The notes under the pieces are model-generated. The model was not told where the DNA came from, did no database searches, and saw nothing but the letters and a program-made list of their open reading frames with translations. From JBELHO01 sp042091375 (GTDB taxonomy: Bacteria; Pseudomonadota; Gammaproteobacteria; Enterobacterales; Alteromonadaceae), in NCBI GenBank assembly GCA_042091375.1, contig JBELHO010000009.1:1-64000 (forward strand): a stretch of 64,000 bases of DNA, written 5' to 3'. A program made the translations under genes and the position numbers. Below are positions 9,212-17,313 of this stretch, piece by piece. Within the stretch, counting starts at the first letter, position 1; each line of letters opens with the position of its first letter.

Positions 9212-10267
9212 CTAGTTTTGTTGTCGCTGGGCGACGGCTTGATCAAGCTGCGCTAATAACTTTTCAGTGTCTTGCCAACCGATACAGGCGTCGGTAATAC
9301 TCTGTCCATAGGTTAATGCTTCCCCGGGGATTAAATCCTGTCGTCCCTCCACTAAATGACTCTCAACCATGACGCCAAATATATCGTCATTACCACCGGC
9401 AATTTGCTGACATACGTCTTGGCAAACTAACATTTGATTGGCAAATTTTTTCGAACTGTTACCGTGACTAAAATCAATCATGATCTTGCTATTAAGTGAT
9501 GAAGACTTAAGCTGCTCGGTCACCGATTTAACACTATCCGCATCAAAGTTAGTGGTTTTGCCACCGCGTAAAATAATATGACAATCTTCATTACCCGTGG
9601 TTTCAACAATGGCAGAATGGCCATATTTAGTGACAGATAAAAAATGGTGAGCTGCACTTGCAGAGCCGATGGCATCAATGGCTATTTTGATAGTGCCATC
9701 AGTACCATTTTTAAAGCCAACAGGACAAGACAAGCCCGACGCCAATTCGCGATGCACCTGACTTTCGGTAGTGCGCGCACCAATGGCTCCCCAACACATA
9801 AAATCAGCCATGTATTGCGGGGTGATCATATCTAAAAATTCACCGGCAGTAGGTAAACCCAGTTCATTCAAATCGAGTAATAATTTACGGCCTATACGCA
9901 AGCCATCGTTTAATTTAAAGCTATCATCCATGTATGGGTCATTAATCAATCCCTTCCAGCCCACCGTAGTGCGAGGCTTTTCAAAATACACTCGCATCAC
10001 AATTTCTAGTGTTTGTTTATAGCGCTCGCGTAACTTCACTAACGCTTGACCGTATTCTAACGCCGCTTTAGGATCGTGAATCGAACAAGGCCCAATCACC
10101 ACAAGTAACCTATCATCTTGATGATTAAATATGTTACTGATCGCCGTTCTTCCGGCAAAAACCGACTCTGACGCTTTTTCTGACGCTGGAAATCGCTCCA
10201 ACAAAGCAATAGGAGGCAATAAATCTTTAATTTTATTAATACGAACGTCGTCGGTTTGGTAGAACAT
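9212..10267 (-). CDS. aroG: 3-deoxy-7-phosphoheptulonate synthase, AroG type
   Basis: This 351-residue class I DAHP synthase condenses phosphoenolpyruvate and erythrose 4-phosphate, the first step of the shikimate pathway. The N-terminus (YQTDDVRINKIKDLLPP) closely resembles E. coli AroG, the phenylalanine-sensitive isozyme; this N-terminal arm forms part of the feedback site. Catalytic motifs include VVIGPCSIHDP (about 55), FEKPRTTVGWKGLI (about 94-107), GFKNGTDG (about 185) and MIDFSHGNSSK (about 264). Feedback specificity for Phe rather than Tyr is inferred from overall similarity only. It is a single gene, and a MetJ-box-like palindrome lies about 36 bases upstream of its ATG. Confidence 0.96.
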   Translation of the reverse strand: MFYQTDDVRINKIKDLLPPIALLERFPASEKASESVFAGRTAISNIFNHQDDRLLVVIGPCSIHDPKAALEYGQALVKLRERYKQTLEIVMRVYFEKPRTTVGWKGLINDPYMDDSFKLNDGLRIGRKLLLDLNELGLPTAGEFLDMITPQYMADFMCWGAIGARTTESQVHRELASGLSCPVGFKNGTDGTIKIAIDAIGSASAAHHFLSVTKYGHSAIVETTGNEDCHIILRGGKTTNFDADSVKSVTEQLKSSSLNSKIMIDFSHGNSSKKFANQMLVCQDVCQQIAGGNDDIFGVMVESHLVEGRQDLIPGEALTYGQSITDACIGWQDTEKLLAQLDQAVAQRQQN

Positions 10268-10302
10268 AGTGTTTTCTCTTTACTTCAATATTTAATTTTA
10301 AT

Positions 10303-10318
10303 TTACGTCTAGACGCCT
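10303..10318 (-). promoter_or_regulatory. MetJ-box-like operator upstream of aroG
   Basis: On the minus strand AGGCGTCT is followed directly by AGACGTAA. The tandem consensus of the methionine repressor MetJ is AGACGTCT repeated without a gap, so 13 of 16 positions match. A third weaker 8-mer with 5 of 8 matches (ACTCATCT) abuts it at 10319-10326. MetJ is known to bind arrays of such 8-mers cooperatively with S-adenosylmethionine. That it controls aroG is inference, since aroG is not a classical MetJ target. Confidence 0.5.
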
Positions 10319-10651
10319 AGATGAGTAATCCCGTCGACTAACTTAACAGTCTTAGTCAATGAATACCAACATAAAATGATTAAAAAGGTATATAATAAGC
10401 ACCATTGTCGGTTTAATTTATTAAACTGCTGCATTTGCTGTGATAACGATTAATTGCAATGCGCTCATCTGAACGCTGATCAGGATATATTGGCTAACCA
10501 AGTACCATTGGATATCCTCCCTTGACGCCTTGTTTCGTCAACAATTAACGACGCGCAGTGACTGTAATATCAATTTAACAGCATCTAACATACCAATAAA
10601 AAACATGTTAAATCGCAAAACACACAAAATAACTTGGAGAAATTTTCAAAT
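10319..10651. other. Divergent intergenic region aroG/add
   Basis: This gap holds the promoters of aroG (leftward) and add (rightward). Small symmetric elements are visible: TTGACG and CGTCAA separated by 8 bases near 10523-10542, and GGATAT facing ATATCC near 10480-10520. No open frame is supported. No clear sigma70 pair with both good hexamers was found for either gene. Confidence 0.35.
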
Positions 10652-11659
10652 ATGATAGACAGCTCTGTGCCTTTAATTGATATTCATCGACACTTAGATG
10701 GCAATATTCGACCTGCTACTATTTGGCAGTTAGCGCAACAACACAACATTCCCCTACCCGCCAATAATTTAACGGCTTTTTTGCCCTATGTGCAAGTGCA
10801 AGACAGTGAAGCGAATTTGTTAGCTTTTCTGAAAAAGCTCGATTGGGGAGTCGCTGTACTTAAAAGCACAGATGACTGCAAACGCGTCGCCTATGAAAAT
10901 GTTGAAGATGCTTATCACGCTGGATTAGACTACGCAGAACTGAGGTTTTCTCCTTATTACATGGCTAAAACTCATCACCTCAACGTCACTGAGGTGGTTG
11001 CTGCTGTCGTTGATGGTATTGCCAGTGCAACAAAACACTTTGCTATTGATATTAATCTAATAGGTATTTTAAGCAGGACCTTCGGTGTAGATTGCTGCCA
11101 AAATGAACTTAAAGGATTATTGGCTCATCGAGATAGTTTGGTTGCTATTGACTTAGCCGGTGATGAAACGAACTACCCAGGTGCCTTATTTGTCGATCAC
11201 TTTGATCAGGTCGATAACGCTGGCTTGCAAGTCACTATTCACGCTGGTGAAGCCGCGGGTAGTGACAGTGTTTGGCAAGCCATAGAGCAACTTCACGCCA
11301 AACGCATCGGTCACGGTGTTGCTTGTGCTAACGATGAAAAGTTAATGCACTATATGGCGCAACACCAGATCGCTATCGAATCCTGTTTAACCTCAAACTA
11401 TCAAACTGGTACTGTTGCCGATTTATCACAACATCCAGTCAAAATTTTTCTGGAAAATGATATCTTGGTTTGTTTAAATACCGACGATCCTGCCGTTGAA
11501 AACATTGAAATAGCCGACGAATATCGGATCGCCAAACAACAGTTAAAATTATCTAATAAACAATTGAAACAATTGCAGTTGAACGCCTTGCAGGCAAGCT
11601 TTTTGTCAGCGAGTGCCAAGCAGCAATTACTCAATAAAGTAAAACAGAGAATAAAATAA
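10652..11659 (+). CDS. add: Adenosine deaminase
   Basis: A 335-residue zinc enzyme that deaminates adenosine and deoxyadenosine to inosine and deoxyinosine, feeding the neighbouring DeoD phosphorylase. The ATG at 10652 is chosen over an upstream TTG because the protein then starts MIDSSVPLIDIHRHLDG, as in E. coli Add, and GGAG lies 12 bases ahead. Metal ligands and catalytic residues are visible: HRH (12-14), HAGE (about 195-198), the GHG turn, and the Asp pair in NTDDP (about 276-280). Length matches E. coli (333). It opens a 10-kb nucleoside scavenging region and is followed 26 bases later by a XapX-type gene. Confidence 0.97.
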   Translation: MIDSSVPLIDIHRHLDGNIRPATIWQLAQQHNIPLPANNLTAFLPYVQVQDSEANLLAFLKKLDWGVAVLKSTDDCKRVAYENVEDAYHAGLDYAELRFSPYYMAKTHHLNVTEVVAAVVDGIASATKHFAIDINLIGILSRTFGVDCCQNELKGLLAHRDSLVAIDLAGDETNYPGALFVDHFDQVDNAGLQVTIHAGEAAGSDSVWQAIEQLHAKRIGHGVACANDEKLMHYMAQHQIAIESCLTSNYQTGTVADLSQHPVKIFLENDILVCLNTDDPAVENIEIADEYRIAKQQLKLSNKQLKQLQLNALQASFLSASAKQQLLNKVKQRIK

Positions 11660-11685
11660 ATAAACAACAACCATTAGGAGTATAT

Positions 11686-11856
11686 ATGAGTGAAATTATC
11701 TTGGCATTATCAGCAGGCGTTATTGTTGGTATTGTGTTTTCATTAATTAAATTACCTTTACCAGCGCCCCCAGTATTATCTGGTATTGCTGGTATTTTTG
11801 GTATTTATTTAGGCGGTTTAAGTTATCAATTGATCATCGAACGTTTTTTCAGTTAA
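11686..11856 (+). CDS. XapX-domain small membrane protein
   Basis: A 56-residue frame starts at ATG 11686, preceded by AGGAG at a good distance. It has two hydrophobic helices (about residues 4-22 and 31-52) joined by KLPLPAPPVLSG. That central LPxPAPP motif and the length are typical of the XapX/DUF1427 family, a group of tiny membrane proteins often encoded near transporters or nucleoside genes (the name derives from an association with xanthosine utilisation). Its function is not established. The 26-base gap behind add suggests one transcript. A start this well supplied with a ribosome binding site makes it a credible gene despite its size. Confidence 0.85.
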   Translation: MSEIILALSAGVIVGIVFSLIKLPLPAPPVLSGIAGIFGIYLGGLSYQLIIERFFS

Positions 11857-12004
11857 ACTATCAATTGAGCAAAAACATTACATTCAACATAGATTAAAAA
11901 TAGTAAAACACCCTTGATAGCATCTGAATAATTAATGCCTTTTTCTTTCAGCTCTGGCTAGAAACTTACTATGATTGTTTATACCAACAACAAGGTTAAC
12001 ACTC

Positions 12005-12709
12005 ATGGCAACACCCCATATAGAAGCACAACCCGACGCATTTGCAAAAACGGTTCTCATGCCCGGCGACCCTTTACGCGCTAAATACATTGCAGATAAC
12101 TACTTAGATAATGCAAGCTGTGTAACCCGTGTCAGAAATATGCTTGGCTACACCGGTACCTACAAAGGTAAACCTATTTCAGTGATGGGCTCAGGTATGG
12201 GTATTCCATCAATGTCAATTTATGCCACTGAACTTTACCAACAATACGACGTTGACAATATTATTCGCATCGGTTCTTGTGGCGCAGTGCGTGACGATAT
12301 TCAGTTGCGAGATGTGATCATAGGTATGGCTGCTAGTACCGATTCTAACGTCAACCGCCAACGATTTAATCAGTGTGACTTTGCCGCATGTGCTGACTTT
12401 TCATTGTTACAAAAAGTGGTTAATTGTGCAGAAAAGGCCAATAAACCAGTGCGCGTAGGTAATATATTTACTGCTGATTTATTTTATACTCCGCAACCAG
12501 AAATGTTTAAAGTAATGGAAAAACACGGCATTTTAGCGGTAGAAATGGAAACAGCAGGCCTATACGGCGTAGCCGCCGAATTAGGCAAAAAAGCATTAGC
12601 GGTATTCACCGTAAGTGATCATATAAAAACCGGCGAACAAACCACCGCCGACGAGCGAGAAACCACGTTTAATGAAATGATGGAACTCACCTTAGAAAGT
12701 ATATTGTAG
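12005..12709 (+). CDS. deoD: Purine nucleoside phosphorylase, DeoD type
   Basis: A 234-residue hexameric-type phosphorylase that splits purine (deoxy)ribonucleosides with phosphate into base and (deoxy)ribose 1-phosphate. The start at 12005 is chosen because MATPHIEA matches E. coli DeoD (MATPHINA) and an AAGG lies about 10 bases upstream; an in-frame extension to 11975 has no support. Seen: MPGDPLRAKYIA (about 20-31), GSGMGIPS (about 60), RIGSCGAV (about 88), the substrate-binding stretch VEMETAGLYG (about 179) and the catalytic aspartate in TVSDH (about 203). The product ribose-1-P or deoxyribose-1-P would go to DeoB, encoded nearby. A strong terminator follows. Confidence 0.97.
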   Translation: MATPHIEAQPDAFAKTVLMPGDPLRAKYIADNYLDNASCVTRVRNMLGYTGTYKGKPISVMGSGMGIPSMSIYATELYQQYDVDNIIRIGSCGAVRDDIQLRDVIIGMAASTDSNVNRQRFNQCDFAACADFSLLQKVVNCAEKANKPVRVGNIFTADLFYTPQPEMFKVMEKHGILAVEMETAGLYGVAAELGKKALAVFTVSDHIKTGEQTTADERETTFNEMMELTLESIL

Positions 12710-12748
12710 GCTGCTGTTCACAGCTAATATTGGCTTGCTATTCATAGT

Positions 12749-12785
12749 AAAGGGCTAACACCACTAAGGTATTAGCCCTTTTTTT
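12749..12785 (+). terminator. Rho-independent terminator after deoD
   Basis: AAAGGGCTAA (12749-12758) pairs with TTAGCCCTTT (12772-12781) and runs into a tract of eight T residues on the plus strand. On the minus strand the same hairpin starts with an A-run, so it can also end the TonB-receptor transcript, whose stop is 40 bases away. Confidence 0.9.
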
Positions 12786-12822
12786 ATTGGCAAGGGTATA
12801 AAACAACAACCCGTGTTACTAA

Positions 12823-15117
12823 CTAAAAGAACATCATTTTAAACTCTGCGCCCCAGAAGCGCTCTTCATTGATGATCGCGGTGTTGTTACTAAAGTCAAC
12901 GGCGCCTATGGCTTGCTGTTGATTGGTAATATTGCGGCCAAAGATACCAACATCGTATTCATTGTCACCACTAAACCAAGAATAACCCAAGCGAACTCCC
13001 CCTTCTAATAGCGCATCGCCGGTAAATTCCGATGATTCATATAAAAAGAAATTGATCTCGTCTCGGTAATACCAATCAGTGAAAACATACACTTCACCGT
13101 TAGCCATTTCTTTGGCGTAACGAGCAGTCGTAGCAAAAATCCATTCAGGTGCATGGGGTAAACTGTTACCGTCTACTAAAGCACGACCATCAACCACTTC
13201 ATCGTTTACCGAACACAAAGCACAAACAGGCACAGATAAACTGTTGTCATTTAATTCAGTGTGGTTGTAACTGACACTTGCGGTGACATTTAAATTGTCA
13301 GTGATCATAAATTCAGAATCGAGTTCAAATCCATAGCCCTTGGTCTCATCGGCATTTAATAATCTAGCCGTGTTACTGTCGCCGCCAACCGAAGTCAGTT
13401 GTTGATCATCCATTGTGAAATAAAATACCGAGGCATTTAAGCGACCATAACCATCCAAAATATATGACTTGAAACCGGTTTCAAACGACAGAATAGTTTC
13501 TGAGTCAGCAACCGAAATACCATCGTCAAAAGCAAATAGCGAACGTCCTTGAATACTCGGTGCTCTGAAACTATCCGCAATGCGACCATAAATATTTACA
13601 TCATCGGTTAATTTATGGGTCACACTCAGATCCCAACTGATGTGTTCATCACTGGTAGTTATTTCGCCATAGGCATTGTCGGGTTGACCTAAAAAGGCCA
13701 GAGGCGCTTGGCTGCGACGCGAGGAATAATCTTTATCATCAGCAGAATAACGCACCCCCAGTGTGACTGAAGTTTTTGCAGAAACTTGCTGATCAAAAGA
13801 ACCAAAAATAGCCCACGCTGTGGTATCTTGATTTTGTACCACTCGACCATTTTGTGGTCCGCCAGTCACTAAGGCGTCATAGGAAAAACTGTCAATAGTC
13901 AGTTCTTCGTTGTAATAAAACAGCCCCACTTGATAATTGGATGCACCGTCAAAATTACTGGTTAAACGCAGTTCTTGGCTATATTGTTGATGATCTGGAA
14001 TACCATCAGCTGTTTCAGAGCTAATAGTGATCTCACCTGGCCCATACGTAGGAATAAAATTAGCCCCGTAGCCACCGTCGACGTCGGCACGAGAATATAT
14101 TTCAGCACTTTCATAACCGCTAATAGAGGTGACAGTGTACTCCCCTAAATCAAAGGTTAACTTGACACTGGCACCTTCTGTATCAACATCTTGAACCGCA
14201 CGACTAGCTGAATCGTGATACACAGTATCGCGTTCAAAGTTATTCACTAAATTATTGCTATTTGGTTTAAACGCATTGGCATAAAAAGTCACTGGCTTGC
14301 CATCTAAATCGCGCATGTGGTAATTAAATAAGGCATCAAATAGTTCACCTTCGTACAAAAACTGTATTCGCGCAGCGCGATCGGTGTAACCACCTAACAC
14401 ATTTTCATCTTCAAAACCCGGCGCTTTGTTGTCAATATAATCATCGCGATGTTGACGCAACAATGACACACGTGCCGAGGTGCTGTCAGTTAAGCCACCA
14501 CCAACAGCAGCGCGAAGATCAGAGGTGTTTTTGTTGCCATATGACCAAGAAACAAAACCATCAAATTGTTGTGAAGGTTTTACCGAGTCAAATTTAACTA
14601 AGCCTGCTGGCGTATTACGACCAAATAATGTGCCCTGCGGCCCCCGCAATACTTCAATGCGTTCGACATCAAAAACGGGGAAACCTTTTAAAATCGGATT
14701 CTCTTGTACTACCTCATCAACCACCAAAGAAACGGGTTGCGAAGCGTTTAAATCAAAGTCTGAGTTACCTAAACCGCGCATATAAAAACGAGGAAAAGTA
14801 CGGCCAAAAGACGACTCAACCGACAAACTTGGCACGCGCGCATTCATAAAGCGAATATCCATAGCCGCCGAACTATAGGTGTCAAGGTTTTCCGCCTGTA
14901 TCGCAGAAACAGCAATAGGGACTTCTTGCACATTTTCGATGCGTTTACGCGCTGTAACTTCGATTATCTCAAGTCCCAGAGTAACTTTTTCTTGGTTTTC
15001 CTGCTGTGTGATACTGTTGTCGCTCTGCTCCTCTGCGGCAACAGCAACACTGGTCAGTGCAGCAGCAAAAGATAACTGTATCGCCATTGCCAGTGATGTT
15101 TTATTGCAGTATTTCAT
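12823..15117 (-). CDS. TonB-dependent outer membrane receptor, probably for nucleosides
   Basis: A 764-residue TonB-dependent receptor. Seen: an N-terminal signal peptide ending near AVAAEE (about 28); a TonB box-like stretch LEIIEVTARKR (about 49-59); a plug domain (about 60-170) with the typical VERIEVLRGPQGTLFGRN; then the 22-strand barrel, ending in the Phe-terminal KMMFF expected for outer-membrane insertion by BamA. The plug and barrel resemble the large receptor group found in Alteromonadales and sphingomonads that takes up carbohydrates, siderophores and other compounds. Substrate is inferred from context only: it lies 69 bases behind deoB on the same strand, facing deoD, inside the nucleoside locus. 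Confidence 0.88.
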   Translation of the reverse strand: MKYCNKTSLAMAIQLSFAAALTSVAVAAEEQSDNSITQQENQEKVTLGLEIIEVTARKRIENVQEVPIAVSAIQAENLDTYSSAAMDIRFMNARVPSLSVESSFGRTFPRFYMRGLGNSDFDLNASQPVSLVVDEVVQENPILKGFPVFDVERIEVLRGPQGTLFGRNTPAGLVKFDSVKPSQQFDGFVSWSYGNKNTSDLRAAVGGGLTDSTSARVSLLRQHRDDYIDNKAPGFEDENVLGGYTDRAARIQFLYEGELFDALFNYHMRDLDGKPVTFYANAFKPNSNNLVNNFERDTVYHDSASRAVQDVDTEGASVKLTFDLGEYTVTSISGYESAEIYSRADVDGGYGANFIPTYGPGEITISSETADGIPDHQQYSQELRLTSNFDGASNYQVGLFYYNEELTIDSFSYDALVTGGPQNGRVVQNQDTTAWAIFGSFDQQVSAKTSVTLGVRYSADDKDYSSRRSQAPLAFLGQPDNAYGEITTSDEHISWDLSVTHKLTDDVNIYGRIADSFRAPSIQGRSLFAFDDGISVADSETILSFETGFKSYILDGYGRLNASVFYFTMDDQQLTSVGGDSNTARLLNADETKGYGFELDSEFMITDNLNVTASVSYNHTELNDNSLSVPVCALCSVNDEVVDGRALVDGNSLPHAPEWIFATTARYAKEMANGEVYVFTDWYYRDEINFFLYESSEFTGDALLEGGVRLGYSWFSGDNEYDVGIFGRNITNQQQAIGAVDFSNNTAIINEERFWGAEFKMMFF

Positions 15118-15186
15118 TTAGTATTACTCCTTTTTACAAAATCAAATGCTTTTTCAATGTCAAAGCTATGTGTATTTAAAATGTAT

Positions 15187-16413
15187 TTAAAGTTGATTGT
15201 TTTTAAAGTCAAGTGCGGGTAAAAAACTGGTGCCGTAATCCATTTTTTCTAGTGAAAATAGTTCGGCAATGGTTTGCCCTAAATCAGCAAAAGTAGTTCG
15301 CTCACCCAAATTTACTGATTTAATTTGGTGGTGATATGACAATATAGGTACATATTCTCGGGTGTGGTCATTGCCTGGCCATGTTGGATCACATCCGTGA
15401 TCAGCGGTTAAAAACAATATATCGTCATCATTCATCGCCTGATATATTTCCGGGAGACGCAGATCAAATGCCACTAAGGCATTAGCATAGCCAAGTACAT
15501 CTCGACGATGGCCAAAATCTTGATCAAAATTAACCAAATTAGTAAAAATCAAACTGTTCTGAGCTGCACTAGATAAATGCTCAATAGTCGCGTCGAGCAA
15601 GGCATCAATACCATTGGCTTTAGTTGTTGTAGTAATGCCTTGATGAGCAAAAATATCAGCTATTTTGCCAACACTGATCACCTGCCCTTGAGCAGCGGTT
15701 AATTTGTCTAGTACCGTCGGTGCTGGCGGCAGTACAGAATAATCACGGCGATTGCCAGTGCGCACAAAATCCTCACTGGTTTCACCGACAAATGGCCGAG
15801 CGATAACGCGCCCTATGTTATAGTCATTCAATAGTCCGCGGATCTGTTCACAGTAATGGTAAAGGTTATCTAAACCAAAATGTGTTTCATGGGCTGCCAC
15901 CTGAAACACGCTATCGGCAGAGGTGTAGCAAATAGGCAGGCCAGTTTGAATATGCTGTTCGCCCAATTGAGCAATAATATCTGTGCCTGAAGCATGACAA
16001 TTGCCCAACATGCCTTGGTATTGACTGTCAGTATTAATTTTGTCGATTAATTCAGCTGGAAAACTAGCCGTTTTGTCAGTGAAATAGCCCCAGTCAAACA
16101 GTACCGGCACTCCGGCCATTTCCCAATGGCCACTGGGCGTGTCTTTGCCTGAACTCATTTCAGCAGCATAAGCGTATGCCCCTTGTTTAAGGGTATAATC
16201 TGCTATGGGGAAATCTTCTTTACCCGCTGCTATACAGGCATCGACTAAACCAAGAGCGGATAAGTTAGGCAAAGATAACAATGAGCCCGTTTGCTTAAAA
16301 TACTGCTGAGCAATGTGCGCAAAAGTATTTGCACCCAGATCACCAAATTGTTTTGCATCAGGGGCATTACCAATACCAAAACTGTCCATCACTAAAATAA
16401 TTGCGCGTGCCAT
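15187..16413 (-). CDS. deoB: Phosphopentomutase
   Basis: A 408-residue enzyme of the alkaline phosphatase superfamily that interconverts (deoxy)ribose 1-phosphate and 5-phosphate, linking DeoD to DeoC. The ATG at 16413 is chosen because MARAIILVMDSFGIG matches the family start; the open frame extends 13 codons further without a match, and GGGAAG lies ahead of the chosen ATG. Metal-binding motifs: DSFG (about 10-13), EMSSGKDTPSGHWE (about 88-101), TADHGCDPTWPGNDHTRE (about 335-352). Length equals E. coli DeoB (407). It reads leftward ahead of the TonB receptor, separate from the other deo genes, unlike the E. coli deoCABD operon. Confidence 0.97.
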   Translation of the reverse strand: MARAIILVMDSFGIGNAPDAKQFGDLGANTFAHIAQQYFKQTGSLLSLPNLSALGLVDACIAAGKEDFPIADYTLKQGAYAYAAEMSSGKDTPSGHWEMAGVPVLFDWGYFTDKTASFPAELIDKINTDSQYQGMLGNCHASGTDIIAQLGEQHIQTGLPICYTSADSVFQVAAHETHFGLDNLYHYCEQIRGLLNDYNIGRVIARPFVGETSEDFVRTGNRRDYSVLPPAPTVLDKLTAAQGQVISVGKIADIFAHQGITTTTKANGIDALLDATIEHLSSAAQNSLIFTNLVNFDQDFGHRRDVLGYANALVAFDLRLPEIYQAMNDDDILFLTADHGCDPTWPGNDHTREYVPILSYHHQIKSVNLGERTTFADLGQTIAELFSLEKMDYGTSFLPALDFKNNQL

Positions 16414-16614
16414 CAAAATCTTCCCAATAAAACACAGAATACTCATGACCAAATGGTCAAGTTGTGTTAATTTAGCACTAATTAACTATTAGTTGTAGCG
16501 CATCAGTAATAAAAAAGCATTGTGTTGTCGAAAATAAACAATATTGTACTCTAATGAGTGCATTAAACTTTGAGCTTAGTTATCATTTGCGCTTAATTAC
16601 AAAGGTCAAAAATA

Positions 16615-17259
16615 TTGCAAACACCTAAACCCACAGTTATCGCCATAGCAGGCGCATCAGCTTCCGGTAAAACCCTATTAGCACAAACTATTTATGACGA
16701 ACTGTTACCCGAGTTAGGTAAAAACAGTATTTCTATCATAAAAGAAGACGCCTATTATCGAGCGCAAGATCACTTGCCAATAGAAGTCCGCGACAAAGCT
16801 AACTACGATCACCCCGATGCTTTTGAACACGATTTGTTATCGTCTCACTTAACAGACTTGATTGATAACAAAAGTATCAATTGTCCGGTATATTGTTACA
16901 AAACTCATACCAGAACCAAACAAACCAAACGCGTAGACCCAACTGCGATTATTTTAGTGGAAGGTATTTTATTATTTTCCGATCCAGTGTTACGTCAACG
17001 CTTTGATATTAAAGTGTATATGGACACCCCCTTAGATATTTGTCTATTGCGACGCATTAAACGAGACACTGAAGAGCGTGAGCGCAGTATTGAATCTATT
17101 ACCCAGCAATATTTAGACACCGTACGTCCTATGTATTATCAGTACATAGAACCTGAAAAATCATTTGCAGATATTATCGTGACTCGCGGTGGTAAAAATA
17201 GAATGGCCATTGATGTGCTCAAGGCAAAAATGCGTGAATTAATTCGACAATACAATTAA
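16615..17259 (+). CDS. udk: Uridine kinase
   Basis: A 214-residue P-loop kinase that phosphorylates uridine and cytidine to UMP and CMP. Walker A is GASASGKT (13-20); other landmarks are EDAYY (about 44), NYDHPDAF (about 62), CYKTHTR (about 96), LVEGILLF (about 115) and the lid RRIKRDTEERERS (about 138). The start appears to be TTG: no ATG precedes the P-loop at a sensible distance, and AAAGG lies about 11 bases upstream of the TTG. It is the first gene of the rightward run udk-nupC-deoC-tdk-upp. Confidence 0.95.
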   Translation: MQTPKPTVIAIAGASASGKTLLAQTIYDELLPELGKNSISIIKEDAYYRAQDHLPIEVRDKANYDHPDAFEHDLLSSHLTDLIDNKSINCPVYCYKTHTRTKQTKRVDPTAIILVEGILLFSDPVLRQRFDIKVYMDTPLDICLLRRIKRDTEERERSIESITQQYLDTVRPMYYQYIEPEKSFADIIVTRGGKNRMAIDVLKAKMRELIRQYN

Positions 17260-17313
17260 GCACATCTATTGCTCACAATAATTAAAAAAAACGAAAATTT
17301 TAGAGGCTAATAT

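Noticed and set aside
15121..15186. Fur box or other iron-regulator site before the TonB receptor
   Set aside because: The 69-base gap shows no Fur-like palindrome, and the context points to nucleosides, not iron.
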